A stretch of 64,000 nucleotides of DNA from a virus: positions 1-64,000 of the IMG/VR virus record IMGVR_UViG_3300046542_000332; one strand, written 5' to 3'. This document shows positions 42,752-50,712 of the stretch, one piece after another (the stretch's first letter is position 1; each line of letters begins with the position of its first letter). Made by a program: the position numbers and the translations under genes. The notes under the pieces are model-generated. The model saw only the letters and a program-made list of their open reading frames with translations. It did no database searches and had not been told where the DNA came from.

Positions 42752-42799
42752 CGAAAGCCACTTAGTTAGGCGCCAGTTTATGGCGCCGAAAAGCGGCTC
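42752..42799. promoter_or_regulatory. 48-base element upstream of tailspike 2
   Basis: Second copy of the element at 39686-39733, with 3 mismatches. Two are purine changes in single-stranded or loop-adjacent positions and one changes AAGTGGC to AAGCGGC in the outer arm. The inner palindrome GGCGCCA-GTTTA-TGGCGCC is unchanged. It ends 13 bases before the leader-peptide ATG. Confidence 0.75.
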
Positions 42800-42828
42800 A
42801 GATTACTTGGTTTGCAGGCTTTCGGGCA

Positions 42829-42857
42829 CAAAAAACCCGCCATGTAGGCGGGCTCTT
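42829..42857 (-). terminator. Terminator after 164-residue gene
   Basis: CCCGCC/GGCGGG stem with a T6 run on the minus strand, past the stop at 42869. Confidence 0.85.
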
Positions 42858-42868
42858 TAGGGGGTGGG

Positions 42869-43363
42869 TTACTGGCCCGGATCGTCCTCGTCTTCATCCT
42901 CAAAGCCGTCGGTCACGGTCATCTGTAGCGGGAACTTGTCCAGTAGCTGGCGAACCACCAGAAGGCCGGCGCGCATGCCCTTGGCGAAGTCCTCGCTGAT
43001 CGCTACAGGCTCGGCACCATCACCAAGGACCACCTGGTTGCCCGCCTTGGCGTGCGCCAGCAGCAACTCGACTTGCTCCATACGGTTGGCGTGCCAGCGC
43101 TCCAGGAAGCGAATACCCTCGACGGAATCGGGCAAATGGATCACGCGCCGGATCAAGCCCTTGAACTCTTCGGTGGCCAGCACGTAGTCGTCTTTGGCGT
43201 CATCCGTGGAATATGGGTGATCGATCTTGCTGAATTGCCCGGCCAGGGCCTGCTGAGAGGTCATCACCTCCGTTAGAAGGCGCTCACGGGCCTGCTCAGG
43301 CGTTTCCTTGGGTGTAGTCGATACAAGCCCGGAAAGGTCCGGGGTTTCATTTTCAAAGCTCAT
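42869..43363 (-). CDS. Unknown acidic protein
   Basis: A 164-residue helical protein with a very acidic C-terminus (DGFEDEDEDDPGQ). ATG at 43363 overlaps the LytTR gene by 11 bases, so the two are co-translated. No family recognised. The tight coupling suggests it works with, or is simply co-regulated with, the LytTR regulator. Confidence 0.7.
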   Translation of the reverse strand: MSFENETPDLSGLVSTTPKETPEQARERLLTEVMTSQQALAGQFSKIDHPYSTDDAKDDYVLATEEFKGLIRRVIHLPDSVEGIRFLERWHANRMEQVELLLAHAKAGNQVVLGDGAEPVAISEDFAKGMRAGLLVVRQLLDKFPLQMTVTDGFEDEDEDDPGQ

Positions 43364-43745
43364 CTGGCGATTTGTCCATGGGGTAAGTGGGAGAGCGTTC
43401 GCGCCTCAGGTTGTGCTCGATCAGCTCGACTATGGTGTCCACGCAGCTACGGCGCGCCAGCTTGTACTCGCCCACCGTTGTCACAACGGTGATGAGGATA
43501 CTTCCGCCCTTGCGGGACCGAATCAGTCCGGTGACGTGGGAGCGCTTGACCAGCACGCCCCGATTGATCCGGATCAGGTCAGGCAACACCGTCTCAAGAG
43601 ACTTGAGTGTCGAGCCATCCGACAACAAGAACTCGCGACCATCCGGGGTGATACCTATCACATACTTGCTGTCTGCCTTGAACACCGCAAAATCGCGGGC
43701 CTTGATGTAATGAAATTGCCCGTCCCTGTACGCTTTCAAAATCAT
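43353..43745 (-). CDS. LytTR-domain DNA-binding regulator
   Basis: A 130-residue protein that is almost all LytTR domain (~10-112): FHYIKARDFAVFKADSKYVI, then DGREFLLSDGSTLKSLE, IRINRGVLVKRSHVTGL and a final beta strand. LytTR proteins bind pairs of ~9-base direct repeats, usually as the output of two-component systems; here no receiver domain is present, so it probably acts as a stand-alone activator or repressor. AAGGA lies 9 bases before ATG at 43745. Upstream is a copy of the TATCCCTATACAT element and an inverted repeat, so it may be autoregulated. Confidence 0.85.
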   Translation of the reverse strand: MILKAYRDGQFHYIKARDFAVFKADSKYVIGITPDGREFLLSDGSTLKSLETVLPDLIRINRGVLVKRSHVTGLIRSRKGGSILITVVTTVGEYKLARRSCVDTIVELIEHNLRRERSPTYPMDKSPDEL

Positions 43746-43781
43746 CGGGTTAGATCCTTTTCCTTATTGCTGTTTGAGGCC

Positions 43782-43812
43782 GGGATAGCCGTAAAAAACT
43801 ATCCCTATACAT
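43782..43812 (-). promoter_or_regulatory. TATCCCTATACAT element plus inverted repeat, copy 2
   Basis: TATCCCTATACAT at 43800-43812, upstream of the LytTR gene. It overlaps an inverted repeat GGGATAG (43782-43788)/CTATCCC (43799-43805). Same 13-base core as at 22408 and 54114. Confidence 0.6.
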
Positions 43813-43865
43813 TTTTCAGGCCGAAAAACGGCTTTTGTGGCGCCAAAACACCATCGCGCCACACT

Positions 43866-44063
43866 TCACGATTCTGACTTAATTACATCCCGCAATGGAA
43901 TCAGGCCCACCGAATCAGGCAGGCGGACGACCTCCAAGGTTCCGCCCTCACACAAGCCCTGCATCAGCCTGAGCAAGACCGGCTTGCACTCTTGCGGGAT
44001 CACCACACGACATAATGCGCCGTCGACACTGACAACGACCTGAACAAGCTCCACGTCACTCAT
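43866..44063 (-). CDS. Small unknown protein
   Basis: A 65-residue protein with a beta-hairpin start (VELVQVVVSVDGALCRVVIP) and a helical tail. ATG at 44063 overlaps the upstream stop by 8 bases; GTG at 44072 is an alternative. It ends the NdpA-containing operon before the LytTR promoter gap. Confidence 0.65.
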   Translation of the reverse strand: MSDVELVQVVVSVDGALCRVVIPQECKPVLLRLMQGLCEGGTLEVVRLPDSVGLIPLRDVIKSES

Positions 44064-44586
44064 GAGCGCCACTGCTCGGTTTGTTATACGCGCCCGGGAA
44101 CATCTGCTGAGCCATTTCAGGCCCTACCATCGCTTCGGTACCCGAACGAACTATAGCCTTGAACTCGGCATCTGCTGCCTCGCTCATTGGTGTGCGCACC
44201 ATCATCCGCCGCGCTCGCTTGATCGCCTCCAACCACTGCTCATCGCTGAGCTGATAGGCACCTATTTCGGCGAACGACATCACGACCTTATCCGCCAGTG
44301 CCTCGCGGGCCTTCTTGAGGTCGTATTCTAGGTAGAACACAAACTCATGCGCGCCCGCCAACCGATCGATCTTGTCGCACACCTCGGAATCGGCGCCCAC
44401 GAGCTTGCGCAGCGCGTCCACATTCCAATAGCTGCTGTAGTCGCCTGAGTCACCGTTAGGGGAGCAGCTTATGTACTGATCAAGCCCATCCTCAGGGCAA
44501 ATGCTGCTAAAGATCGTGACGGCCTCAGCGCGGCCCTGTGCTCGGGCCCGGCGGATCACCGCTTGAATTGATTTGCTCTTTTTCAT
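44056..44586 (-). CDS. Unknown helical protein
   Basis: A 176-residue protein, helical, with a basic start ([20 protein letters not shown]) and no recognised motif. It overlaps the NdpA-like gene's stop by 4 bases, so they are coupled. Could be a partner of the nucleoid protein; this is inference from the coupling. Confidence 0.7.
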   Translation of the reverse strand: MKKSKSIQAVIRRARAQGRAEAVTIFSSICPEDGLDQYISCSPNGDSGDYSSYWNVDALRKLVGADSEVCDKIDRLAGAHEFVFYLEYDLKKAREALADKVVMSFAEIGAYQLSDEQWLEAIKRARRMMVRTPMSEAADAEFKAIVRSGTEAMVGPEMAQQMFPGAYNKPSSGAHE

Positions 44587-45599
44587 GCCTTGGCATCCTG
44601 TGCGCGCTTGAGCTGGTCGGTGAGCTGAGTCGGCAGACCTTTAATCATCAGTGTGCCGGCGGCCTGGTCGTATTCAATCTTGTCGCCCATCAGGTGCGCC
44701 TCAAAGCTGATTGACAGGCCGTCAGAGCGCCCGGTGAAGCGGCGGAACTGATTCAGGGTGCGCTTATCGGCCGGAATCACAGGGGACAGGCCATAGTCCT
44801 TGTTGCGGATGTGATCGTAGAAGGCTTTCGGGCGCTCTTCGTCGATCAGCTCCGACAGCTCAGCCAGGCTCATAGGCTCGCCCAGCTTCGTCTGGCTGGT
44901 GGCGTAATCGATCAGGGTCTTGGTCCGCTCGCGCGCCGACTCTTCTGGCAGATCCTCGCTTTCCACGAAGTCACTGAATGCCTTGAGCAGCGTGCGGGTT
45001 TCGCCAGGGCCGTCGACACCTTCCTGACAGCCAATGAAGTCGCGGAAATACTCGGTAGCCTTCTTGCCGTTCTTGCCCTTGATGTAAGAGACGTATTGCT
45101 TCGACGCAGAATTACTCTTCCACTCGCTCAGGTTGATCCGGGCGGCCAGGTGGATCTGGTCCAGGTCCAGCCGGCGGATCGGCGTTACCTCAAGGCTGTC
45201 GCTCACCGTCACCGCATCGCTTTGCTGTAGGAGCGCGATTGTCAGGTATTCCGTCATGCCTTGCAGGTAGTGGGCAAACAGCACATGGCCGCCCGTGGAC
45301 AGGTTCGACTCTTCCAGTAGCTGGGTCAGATGCTCAACGGCGGACCTGGTGAACTCGGTAAACGTCTTGTCACCGGCGCAATAGCCTTTCAGCCAGCCAC
45401 TGAATGGGTAGGCGCCAGACTCAGGGTGAAAGAACCCCCAGCCCTTGCCGGCCTTGGCGTTGTAACTAGTGTTCAAATCAAGCAACAGATGATCGGTCGC
45501 CAGCGTCTCGACCAGCGGCTTATCGCTGATATGCAGGATGGCAGGCGTGCCGTCTGGCTTCTTGTCGATCTTGTGAATGGCGCTATTGATTACAGGCAT
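44583..45599 (-). CDS. ndpA: NdpA/YejK-family nucleoid-associated protein
   Basis: A 338-residue protein spanning the whole family: N-terminal [20 protein letters not shown], then [17 protein letters not shown] and [32 protein letters not shown] in the middle, and a C-terminal domain. Chromosomal YejK/NdpA is about 335 residues and associates with the nucleoid. A phage or plasmid copy could package or silence its DNA, or modify host gene expression. Start ATG at 45599. Full length, no missing region seen. Confidence 0.9.
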   Translation of the reverse strand: MPVINSAIHKIDKKPDGTPAILHISDKPLVETLATDHLLLDLNTSYNAKAGKGWGFFHPESGAYPFSGWLKGYCAGDKTFTEFTRSAVEHLTQLLEESNLSTGGHVLFAHYLQGMTEYLTIALLQQSDAVTVSDSLEVTPIRRLDLDQIHLAARINLSEWKSNSASKQYVSYIKGKNGKKATEYFRDFIGCQEGVDGPGETRTLLKAFSDFVESEDLPEESARERTKTLIDYATSQTKLGEPMSLAELSELIDEERPKAFYDHIRNKDYGLSPVIPADKRTLNQFRRFTGRSDGLSISFEAHLMGDKIEYDQAAGTLMIKGLPTQLTDQLKRAQDAKA

Positions 45600-45623
45600 G
45601 GTGATTCCTCAGGGTTGTGGGGG

Positions 45624-46013
45624 TTAGATGAATGTTTTCAGTTCGGTGTCTTTGCCGGTGCGGCGGTAAAACTCGGAGCGCTTGAGATACATTACGTGCA
45701 AGCACTCTTCGCACGCGTCGGCGGTGTTCGCCTCGTTGCGGGCGGCCTTGTTGGTTCGGATGACGTAGGCGCCACAATCGCAGCGCATCACCCATTTGAG
45801 CGCGGCGCCCTCTGACAGGCCTATAGCGACCAAGCGCCCGCGCCGCACGCCAGCCAGATCGCTGTAGCCCGGCACGCTTCTATCGCGCCTTGTCGCTTGA
45901 CGGATCGGCGGGCACACCTCGAAAACCTGCGAGCCGTGGCGCTTGTTCGGCCTGTAGTGAGTGCCAGCGGATACCACGCGGGCGGCGGTGGCGTTAACAG
46001 GGCGACGGTTCAT
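45624..46013 (-). CDS. Small zinc-ribbon protein
   Basis: A 129-residue protein with CDCGAYVI near 78-85 and CEECLHVM near 100-107, a zinc ribbon often found at the start of phage HNH or AP2-like proteins; no HNH core follows. Basic, so nucleic-acid binding is plausible. It overlaps the upstream gene by 4 bases. Confidence 0.7.
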   Translation of the reverse strand: MNRRPVNATAARVVSAGTHYRPNKRHGSQVFEVCPPIRQATRRDRSVPGYSDLAGVRRGRLVAIGLSEGAALKWVMRCDCGAYVIRTNKAARNEANTADACEECLHVMYLKRSEFYRRTGKDTELKTFI

Positions 46014-46195
46014 CGCCGCACCTCATGCGCCAGCATGAAACCCATCTTTACGAGCAGATAGGCCCAGTACAGCGGCCACACGGCGATACGACGAAACAGA
46101 TAGGTTTCATGGCGTGGCATGTCCATTGACAGCAGGGTGATAAGACAGCCGGCCATGTAGCCGACTACCAGCGCCGCCAGTGCGTCCTCACTCAT
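46010..46195 (-). CDS. Small two-segment membrane protein
   Basis: A 61-residue protein with two hydrophobic segments (about 5-24 and 37-55) and short charged ends. A holin-like size and topology are possible, but no lysin gene is adjacent and no other support exists. Overlaps both neighbours by 4 bases. Confidence 0.65.
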   Translation of the reverse strand: MSEDALAALVVGYMAGCLITLLSMDMPRHETYLFRRIAVWPLYWAYLLVKMGFMLAHEVRR

Positions 46196-46455
46196 TGCGC
46201 GCCACCATCGACGAACACGATTGCGTTATTGGTCATGCGGACAAACACCGCTGTATCACCCACCAGCTCAGCGAGCGTCGTCATGTACTGGGCTACGCGC
46301 GCCAGCGGCAACCCGGCGAAGCCGATGCCCTCCAGCACGAAAGAAAGCTCGCCAGCGATAGGAGCGGCGACAGGAGCCGGACACCCGCCGTGGGGCGAGC
46401 ACATACCCGGCGTCTGGCAGGGCTGCATTGATTTGCGGCAGATCATGGCGCTCAT
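46192..46455 (-). CDS. Small unknown protein
   Basis: An 87-residue protein. The N-terminus has four Cys in the first 26 residues (CRKSMQPC, MCSPHGGC) that might bind metal or form disulphides; the C-terminal half is a plain alpha/beta segment. Overlaps the upstream stop (ATGA). No family recognised. Confidence 0.65.
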   Translation of the reverse strand: MSAMICRKSMQPCQTPGMCSPHGGCPAPVAAPIAGELSFVLEGIGFAGLPLARVAQYMTTLAELVGDTAVFVRMTNNAIVFVDGGAQ

Positions 46456-47075
46456 GGCTTCCTCCCGCGCACTGAGTGGTCGATAGCTTGGTCAATATGC
46501 TTGGCGCGTAGGTGCTCATCGCATACGTGCAGGTTTACCCAGTTGTCCAGATAGCCGCCATCGCGCAGCTTCTGGTAGCGCTCAGCGTTAGCCTCAGCCT
46601 CTACGCGGCACTGGTGCGGCGTCTTGCCCTCTACCCGTTGCAGGGTGACAACCAGCGAGCCGAGTTCCGGGTGCGTGGCACTGTCAAAGCGCAGCTCCAG
46701 ATAGTTGATGGCCTTGCTCTCATAGAACTGATCGCCGAACACCTGAGCCAGCATGCCGCATGCGCCGCCTTCAAAGCCCAGCGTCATACCGCCATCGCCC
46801 GGAACCAATCCGGTCAGCATGGTGGAGGTCACGACCTTTTCGGCGAGCAGATTGCGCAGGCGTTCGTTCTCAGCCTTGAGCTGATCGCGTTCCTGCATTG
46901 TTTCCATGCGGAATGCACCATGGGCGCCATACGCAACGGCGGTCATTCTCTTTGTCTCGGCGAGCAGATGCAGGGTATCGCCGGAACTGGCGCCTATGCC
47001 GCGCTCGGCGTCTTGCTTGATTCTGGCCAGGTGGTCGGTTGTGATCGGCGCCGGCGCTGAGGTGGACTTACTCAT
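46452..47075 (-). CDS. Unknown coiled-coil protein
   Basis: A 207-residue protein. ATG at 47075 (MSKSTSAPAP) fits the neighbours better than upstream starts, though its ribosome site is weak. A coiled coil at ~60-95 (QERDQLKAENERLRNLLAEK) is followed by a mixed alpha/beta domain. No function recognised. First gene of the small operon leading to the NdpA-like gene. Confidence 0.65.
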   Translation of the reverse strand: MSKSTSAPAPITTDHLARIKQDAERGIGASSGDTLHLLAETKRMTAVAYGAHGAFRMETMQERDQLKAENERLRNLLAEKVVTSTMLTGLVPGDGGMTLGFEGGACGMLAQVFGDQFYESKAINYLELRFDSATHPELGSLVVTLQRVEGKTPHQCRVEAEANAERYQKLRDGGYLDNWVNLHVCDEHLRAKHIDQAIDHSVRGRKP

Positions 47076-47145
47076 AAGGTTTATTCCGAGTATGTGGGGC
47101 GGGCGCCAGCATATCAGCGGAATAGCCATTATCAAAACATTGTTT

Positions 47146-48711
47146 TTAAGTGATTCCGGCAAGAGCCTCGCGGGCAGCATCAAGTGCGGCCTGTCGCCTG
47201 TCCGTACTGAGGCTGACGGCTTCGCCTTGCGCAGGAACGTAGTCCGCCGACTCCAGGAACGCCATGGCGATGGTGTCCAAAAGGTCGGGGGATGGTAGAC
47301 CCTCGGCGGCCATGTCCTGCTTGCGGGCGATGTGGTACCGCCCCAGCTCGTCCAGGAAGTAAGGAATACGGCTGCCCTGGTCGATCAGATCCTTTTTGTA
47401 CTGGCTCGACAGGCGTACCACGCCGTCCTTGATCGCCTCGACCGCGTGCACGGTGCACTGCGCCCGCTGGTTGAGGAATCGCTTGCGGTAGTCGTTGGAG
47501 AACGGCAGTTCGCCCCAGCGCACGCCCTTGGCATGGATACCGCCGCCCGACAGCTCTATCAGCCGCTTGAGGAACTGGTTACCCATGCCGTTGGTGTCGA
47601 CGATGATCGTCACGTTGGAGAATTGCGCGGCGTAGTCCAGCACCTTGACCGCCACCGGTGTCCAGTCCTCGGTGTTGGTGTAGACCGGCACGCCCACCAC
47701 TTCAATCCGGCGCCGGTCGGCGGTCATTCGATCCCCGTTGCCGATCACCTTCATATGCGTGGCCACGGTCTTGTCTCGCCCTACGCCAGCCGCCACGTCG
47801 ACCACGATCAGGTGACCGTATGCCTCGCCCGGCAGGATGACGTTCGGGCCTTCAATGACGCGCTCAAGGGCTGCCTGGCTGAGCAGGTACTTGCTTGAGT
47901 TTGTCGGGAACATGCCCCGGACCTTGATCTGGTATTCCATTTCATCGCGCCCACCGTACTGAATGAGCTTTTCCTTGATGAACTCGATCCCCACGAGCGT
48001 GCTCTCTTCGGAGCTGAACGTGAGGCTTGTCCACGCCCCGCCCTGGCGCTTGCTCTTGCTATGGTGCGAGTCACGGAAGAACCCGCTACTACGGGTTGGC
48101 TGGCTGGCCATGATGAACCGGTTACGCGGGTCCGTGAGGGCGCCGCCGATAACGCCGAAGTTTTCGTCCGGGATGCCTGAGGCTTCGTCCGCCATCCACA
48201 TCAGATAGTCGCCGTGGGTACCGGCCAGGTTCTCAGGCGAGCCGCGTGGCGCTGTACGGGTGGTGACGTACCAGATCGCCGACTTGGTGTTGATGTAGAC
48301 CTTTTCGGCCTGGATGGTGATGTACTGCGCGATCCAGGCGTGCGGGCCTTTCTCGATCTGCGCCTTGAGGGTGGTGATTTCCTTCCACACACCCTCTCGC
48401 ACCGTCTTGAGCTTCGGCGCGGTGATGTAGGTGTTGGAGTTGCGATAGCAGAGCAGGTGCCACAGGGCGATAACGCCGAAGGATCTCGTTTTTCCAGTCC
48501 CGTGGCCAGACGCCACCGACACCCGGCAACCATAGGGCGATGCCTCGTCGAATAGTTCCTTCTGCTGGTGCGTTACAGGCTTGCCCACAATGCCCATGCC
48601 GCAGACTTCGACCGCGAACTTGTACTGTTCGAAGGCGTACCGGGCGACGAACGCGGGCCAACGCGGATCCGCGTCGAGCACCAACTGTTTTTCTTTCTTC
48701 GCCTTGGCCAT
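47146..48711 (-). CDS. Terminase large subunit
   Basis: A 521-residue protein. ATPase: Walker A SGHGTGKT at 68-75, Walker B LMWMADE at 170-176 followed by ASG, and coupling motif ASQPTR at ~202. The C-terminal nuclease domain has VVDVAAGVGRDKTVA and IIVDTNGMGN with the expected acidic residues. It drives DNA into the prohead and cuts the concatemer. Start ATG at 48711 with AAGGG at good spacing. A terminator (48729-48753) separates it from the upstream degenerate paralog, so it likely has its own promoter. Confidence 0.9.
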   Translation of the reverse strand: MAKAKKEKQLVLDADPRWPAFVARYAFEQYKFAVEVCGMGIVGKPVTHQQKELFDEASPYGCRVSVASGHGTGKTRSFGVIALWHLLCYRNSNTYITAPKLKTVREGVWKEITTLKAQIEKGPHAWIAQYITIQAEKVYINTKSAIWYVTTRTAPRGSPENLAGTHGDYLMWMADEASGIPDENFGVIGGALTDPRNRFIMASQPTRSSGFFRDSHHSKSKRQGGAWTSLTFSSEESTLVGIEFIKEKLIQYGGRDEMEYQIKVRGMFPTNSSKYLLSQAALERVIEGPNVILPGEAYGHLIVVDVAAGVGRDKTVATHMKVIGNGDRMTADRRRIEVVGVPVYTNTEDWTPVAVKVLDYAAQFSNVTIIVDTNGMGNQFLKRLIELSGGGIHAKGVRWGELPFSNDYRKRFLNQRAQCTVHAVEAIKDGVVRLSSQYKKDLIDQGSRIPYFLDELGRYHIARKQDMAAEGLPSPDLLDTIAMAFLESADYVPAQGEAVSLSTDRRQAALDAAREALAGIT

Positions 48712-48728
48712 GCCATCCCTTAAAACGC

Positions 48729-48753
48729 AAAAAGGGCCGAATTACCGGCCCTT
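48729..48753 (-). terminator. Terminator between terminase paralog and terminase large subunit
   Basis: GGGCCG/CGGCCC stem with TTTTTGCG on the minus strand. The segment just upstream holds TGACACCTTAACG, also present near 15963, and GCGCT. Confidence 0.7.
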
Positions 48754-48781
48754 GACACCTTAACGCTCGATTTGTTGGCGC

Positions 48782-49471
48782 TTACCGCCCGCTTTGCGCG
48801 CCTTCCAGGGTGCAAACGTCCCACGGCCCGCCCTGGTCCTTGCTCAGCTTTCCGCGTGTGGCGGCCGCATACCCCGACTCACGCCAAGGCCTATTGGTGA
48901 GCACCATGCCGTTGCCCGGATCGGTCATATGGGCGCACGCCATGTAGAAACACGCATCAGGGATGTCGTGGGCTTCCTCCATCAGCCAGCAAACGTGCTC
49001 ACCGTAGAAGCCGGCCAGCGCCTCGGGCATTCTCGCGTCGGCACAGAGGAACCGGATTTTCGCGCCCATGGACTGGCGCCTCAGGTGGATCTGGTGAGCG
49101 TCAAGGCTGATATAGGCGCGCAACCAGCTATGGGAGCCCTCGACCATCCAAGTCAGCAAGCGCACGTATTGCTGCTTACGTGCACGGCCGCCTCCATGAG
49201 GAATGACCACCAGGGTTTGGGATTCGGGGCGACACAGCAGGCGCCAGATCGCGATAGGCGCCATCGGGCTGATGCCATCCCATCCATGCAGGTCGATGTC
49301 GGTGGCGATGGACACACGGCAGCCAGGGAGCGAGGCAAGGCAGTAGACGTGGGCGAGTGCTGGCGTTACCTCCATGCCGAAGACATCAGCGGCAAACGCG
49401 CACAGGTCGTTGGCGTAACGCTCGATGAACGCTGGCCACCGCGCATCCTCATAGAGCGGTGTCAGGCTCAT
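48782..49471 (-). CDS. Degenerate terminase large-subunit paralog (ATPase half, no Walker A)
   Basis: A 229-residue protein that matches residues ~14-235 of the true large subunit next to it along its whole length: DARWPAFIERYA versus DPRWPAFVARYA, GCRVSIAT versus GCRVSVAS, IAIWRLLC versus IALWHLLC, and HMTDPGNGMVLTNRP versus ALTDPRNRFIMASQP. The Walker A of the true enzyme is replaced by ATDIDLHGWDG, with no GKT lysine, while the Walker B acidic pair is kept (WLMEEAHD). There is no nuclease domain. The gene is intact, coupled to its neighbours (ATGA) and shows no frameshift, so it probably still makes a protein. It could pair with terminase as a regulator or inert subunit, or be a decaying duplicate. 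Confidence 0.85.
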   Translation of the reverse strand: MSLTPLYEDARWPAFIERYANDLCAFAADVFGMEVTPALAHVYCLASLPGCRVSIATDIDLHGWDGISPMAPIAIWRLLCRPESQTLVVIPHGGGRARKQQYVRLLTWMVEGSHSWLRAYISLDAHQIHLRRQSMGAKIRFLCADARMPEALAGFYGEHVCWLMEEAHDIPDACFYMACAHMTDPGNGMVLTNRPWRESGYAAATRGKLSKDQGGPWDVCTLEGAQSGR

Positions 49472-50058
49472 CGGGACGCCTCCAGCAACTTGGCGCGCTC
49501 CAGCTCGGAAAAGATCAGCGCCACCGCCTTGGTCAGCGCCTCAGCTGGCGGGCACACTTTGATTTTCGACTTGAACGGCCAGAAGCTGGTGTAGCGCATC
49601 GGGTACACACCGCCCGCCTGCATCGCGTAGCACGCCGCTGCACGCGCCAGCTCGCCGGCCTGGTACTGCTCCAGGTCGGTGGCCAGCGTATAGCCCTCTT
49701 CCTCGCGCTGGCGCTTGTGCTCATTGAGCGCCGCCATCACTTCCGGGCTCACCCCCGGAACGTTCGCATGCAGCGGCATGGCCGGCTCATAGCCCAAGGC
49801 TCGACGCTTTGGCCAGCTCGGCGACTCGGGACCGGTCGGGCGCTGTAGGACGATGCCCACCGCCTTGCCGCCGCGACGGTTCACCCACGCCAGCGGCGGC
49901 TCGCCACGGTCGCCAAACGGAAACGCCACGCTCTTCCACACCGCATAGGCCGCTTGTGTGTGGTCGTTGACGTACTCGGGGCCGACCTGCTCCAGGTCCG
50001 TGATACCGGCCTGGCGCGCGGCATACTCAAAATCAGCCCGGTTCAAGAAGAGCGACAT
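49468..50058 (-). CDS. Unknown phage protein
   Basis: A 196-residue protein. PGVSPEVMAALNEHKRQREE then DLEQYQAGELARAAACYAMQ is a pattern I associate with small phage and plasmid proteins of unknown function. A C-terminal FWPFKSKIKVCP and helix follow. Coupled to the paralog gene (ATGA). No motif with known activity. Confidence 0.7.
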   Translation of the reverse strand: MSLFLNRADFEYAARQAGITDLEQVGPEYVNDHTQAAYAVWKSVAFPFGDRGEPPLAWVNRRGGKAVGIVLQRPTGPESPSWPKRRALGYEPAMPLHANVPGVSPEVMAALNEHKRQREEEGYTLATDLEQYQAGELARAAACYAMQAGGVYPMRYTSFWPFKSKIKVCPPAEALTKAVALIFSELERAKLLEASR

Positions 50059-50510
50059 CAGCTGCGCCCCTCTTCCACCAGGATCGGGACGAACTTCAAC
50101 CGATCCTCAATCAACGCCACGTCGGCGGCGGTATAACCTCGCGCCAGACGCCCGTTTACCAGCGGCACCAGTAACGTGCGGTGAATCTTGGTCCCGTGCG
50201 CCACATAGTCACGCAGGCCGCGCAGCACCACCGCCTCGGAGCCCTTGTAGGGGAACCCCAGCCAGAAGCCGTTGGCGCCCTTGGCAGTGCTGTGCAGGTC
50301 GATGGTCGGCGTTTCCGGGTTGTGGTCGCGGAAATGGACGCGGCCGTCCACGGTCAGGCGCAACCGGCACAAGTCGCCGTCGGTGTTCGCCCACATCTTG
50401 GTGCCGACCTTGGCTATCTCGGCCAGCACCGTGTTGGCGTGGCGCAGGCGCATCAGGCGAGTTTCCCGGTGCAGGTTGGTGGCGCGTGGCTTGCTCTCTG
50501 GCTGACTCAT
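50058..50510 (-). CDS. Unknown protein
   Basis: A 150-residue basic protein, mixed alpha/beta (HRTLLVPLVNGRLARGYTAA late). No family recognised. It shares a single base with the 196-residue gene and is probably co-translated with it. Confidence 0.65.
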   Translation of the reverse strand: MSQPESKPRATNLHRETRLMRLRHANTVLAEIAKVGTKMWANTDGDLCRLRLTVDGRVHFRDHNPETPTIDLHSTAKGANGFWLGFPYKGSEAVVLRGLRDYVAHGTKIHRTLLVPLVNGRLARGYTAADVALIEDRLKFVPILVEEGRS

Positions 50511-50517
50511 AAGGGAC

Positions 50518-50694
50518 TCACTGCATTTTCAATTGAAGTTGGGCGCGGGTGCATTCGTGGGCGCCGTGAGGCAGGGCGCTGGTGCCCCGCTCACAGTTCC
50601 GACGCTTGCAGTCCTGGCAAAGGGTATGGGGACCGCGCGAACGCCCCGCAGGGCGCCACACGACCCTATCCCCGCCGCAGTAACGGCAAAGCAT
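50518..50694 (-). CDS. Small zinc-finger protein, 58 residues
   Basis: Read directly in a gap that would otherwise look empty. MLCRYCGGDRVVW has CRYC, then LCQDCKRRNC supplies a second Cys pair, so a four- to five-Cys zinc site is likely. Basic overall. GGGAG lies 11 bases before ATG at 50694. Its stop is 8 bases before the next gene's start. Typical small phage DNA-binding zinc finger; function unknown. Confidence 0.6.
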   Translation of the reverse strand: MLCRYCGGDRVVWRPAGRSRGPHTLCQDCKRRNCERGTSALPHGAHECTRAQLQLKMQ

Positions 50695-50712
50695 GGGTTT
50701 GTATACTCCCGG

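Noticed and set aside
46010-46195. Holin
   Set aside because: Two hydrophobic segments only; no endolysin or spanin genes next to it.
48711-48782. Frameshift splitting one terminase gene into two
   Set aside because: The downstream gene is full length with its own Walker A, B and nuclease, and the upstream one repeats the same ATPase region, so this is a duplication, not a split gene.
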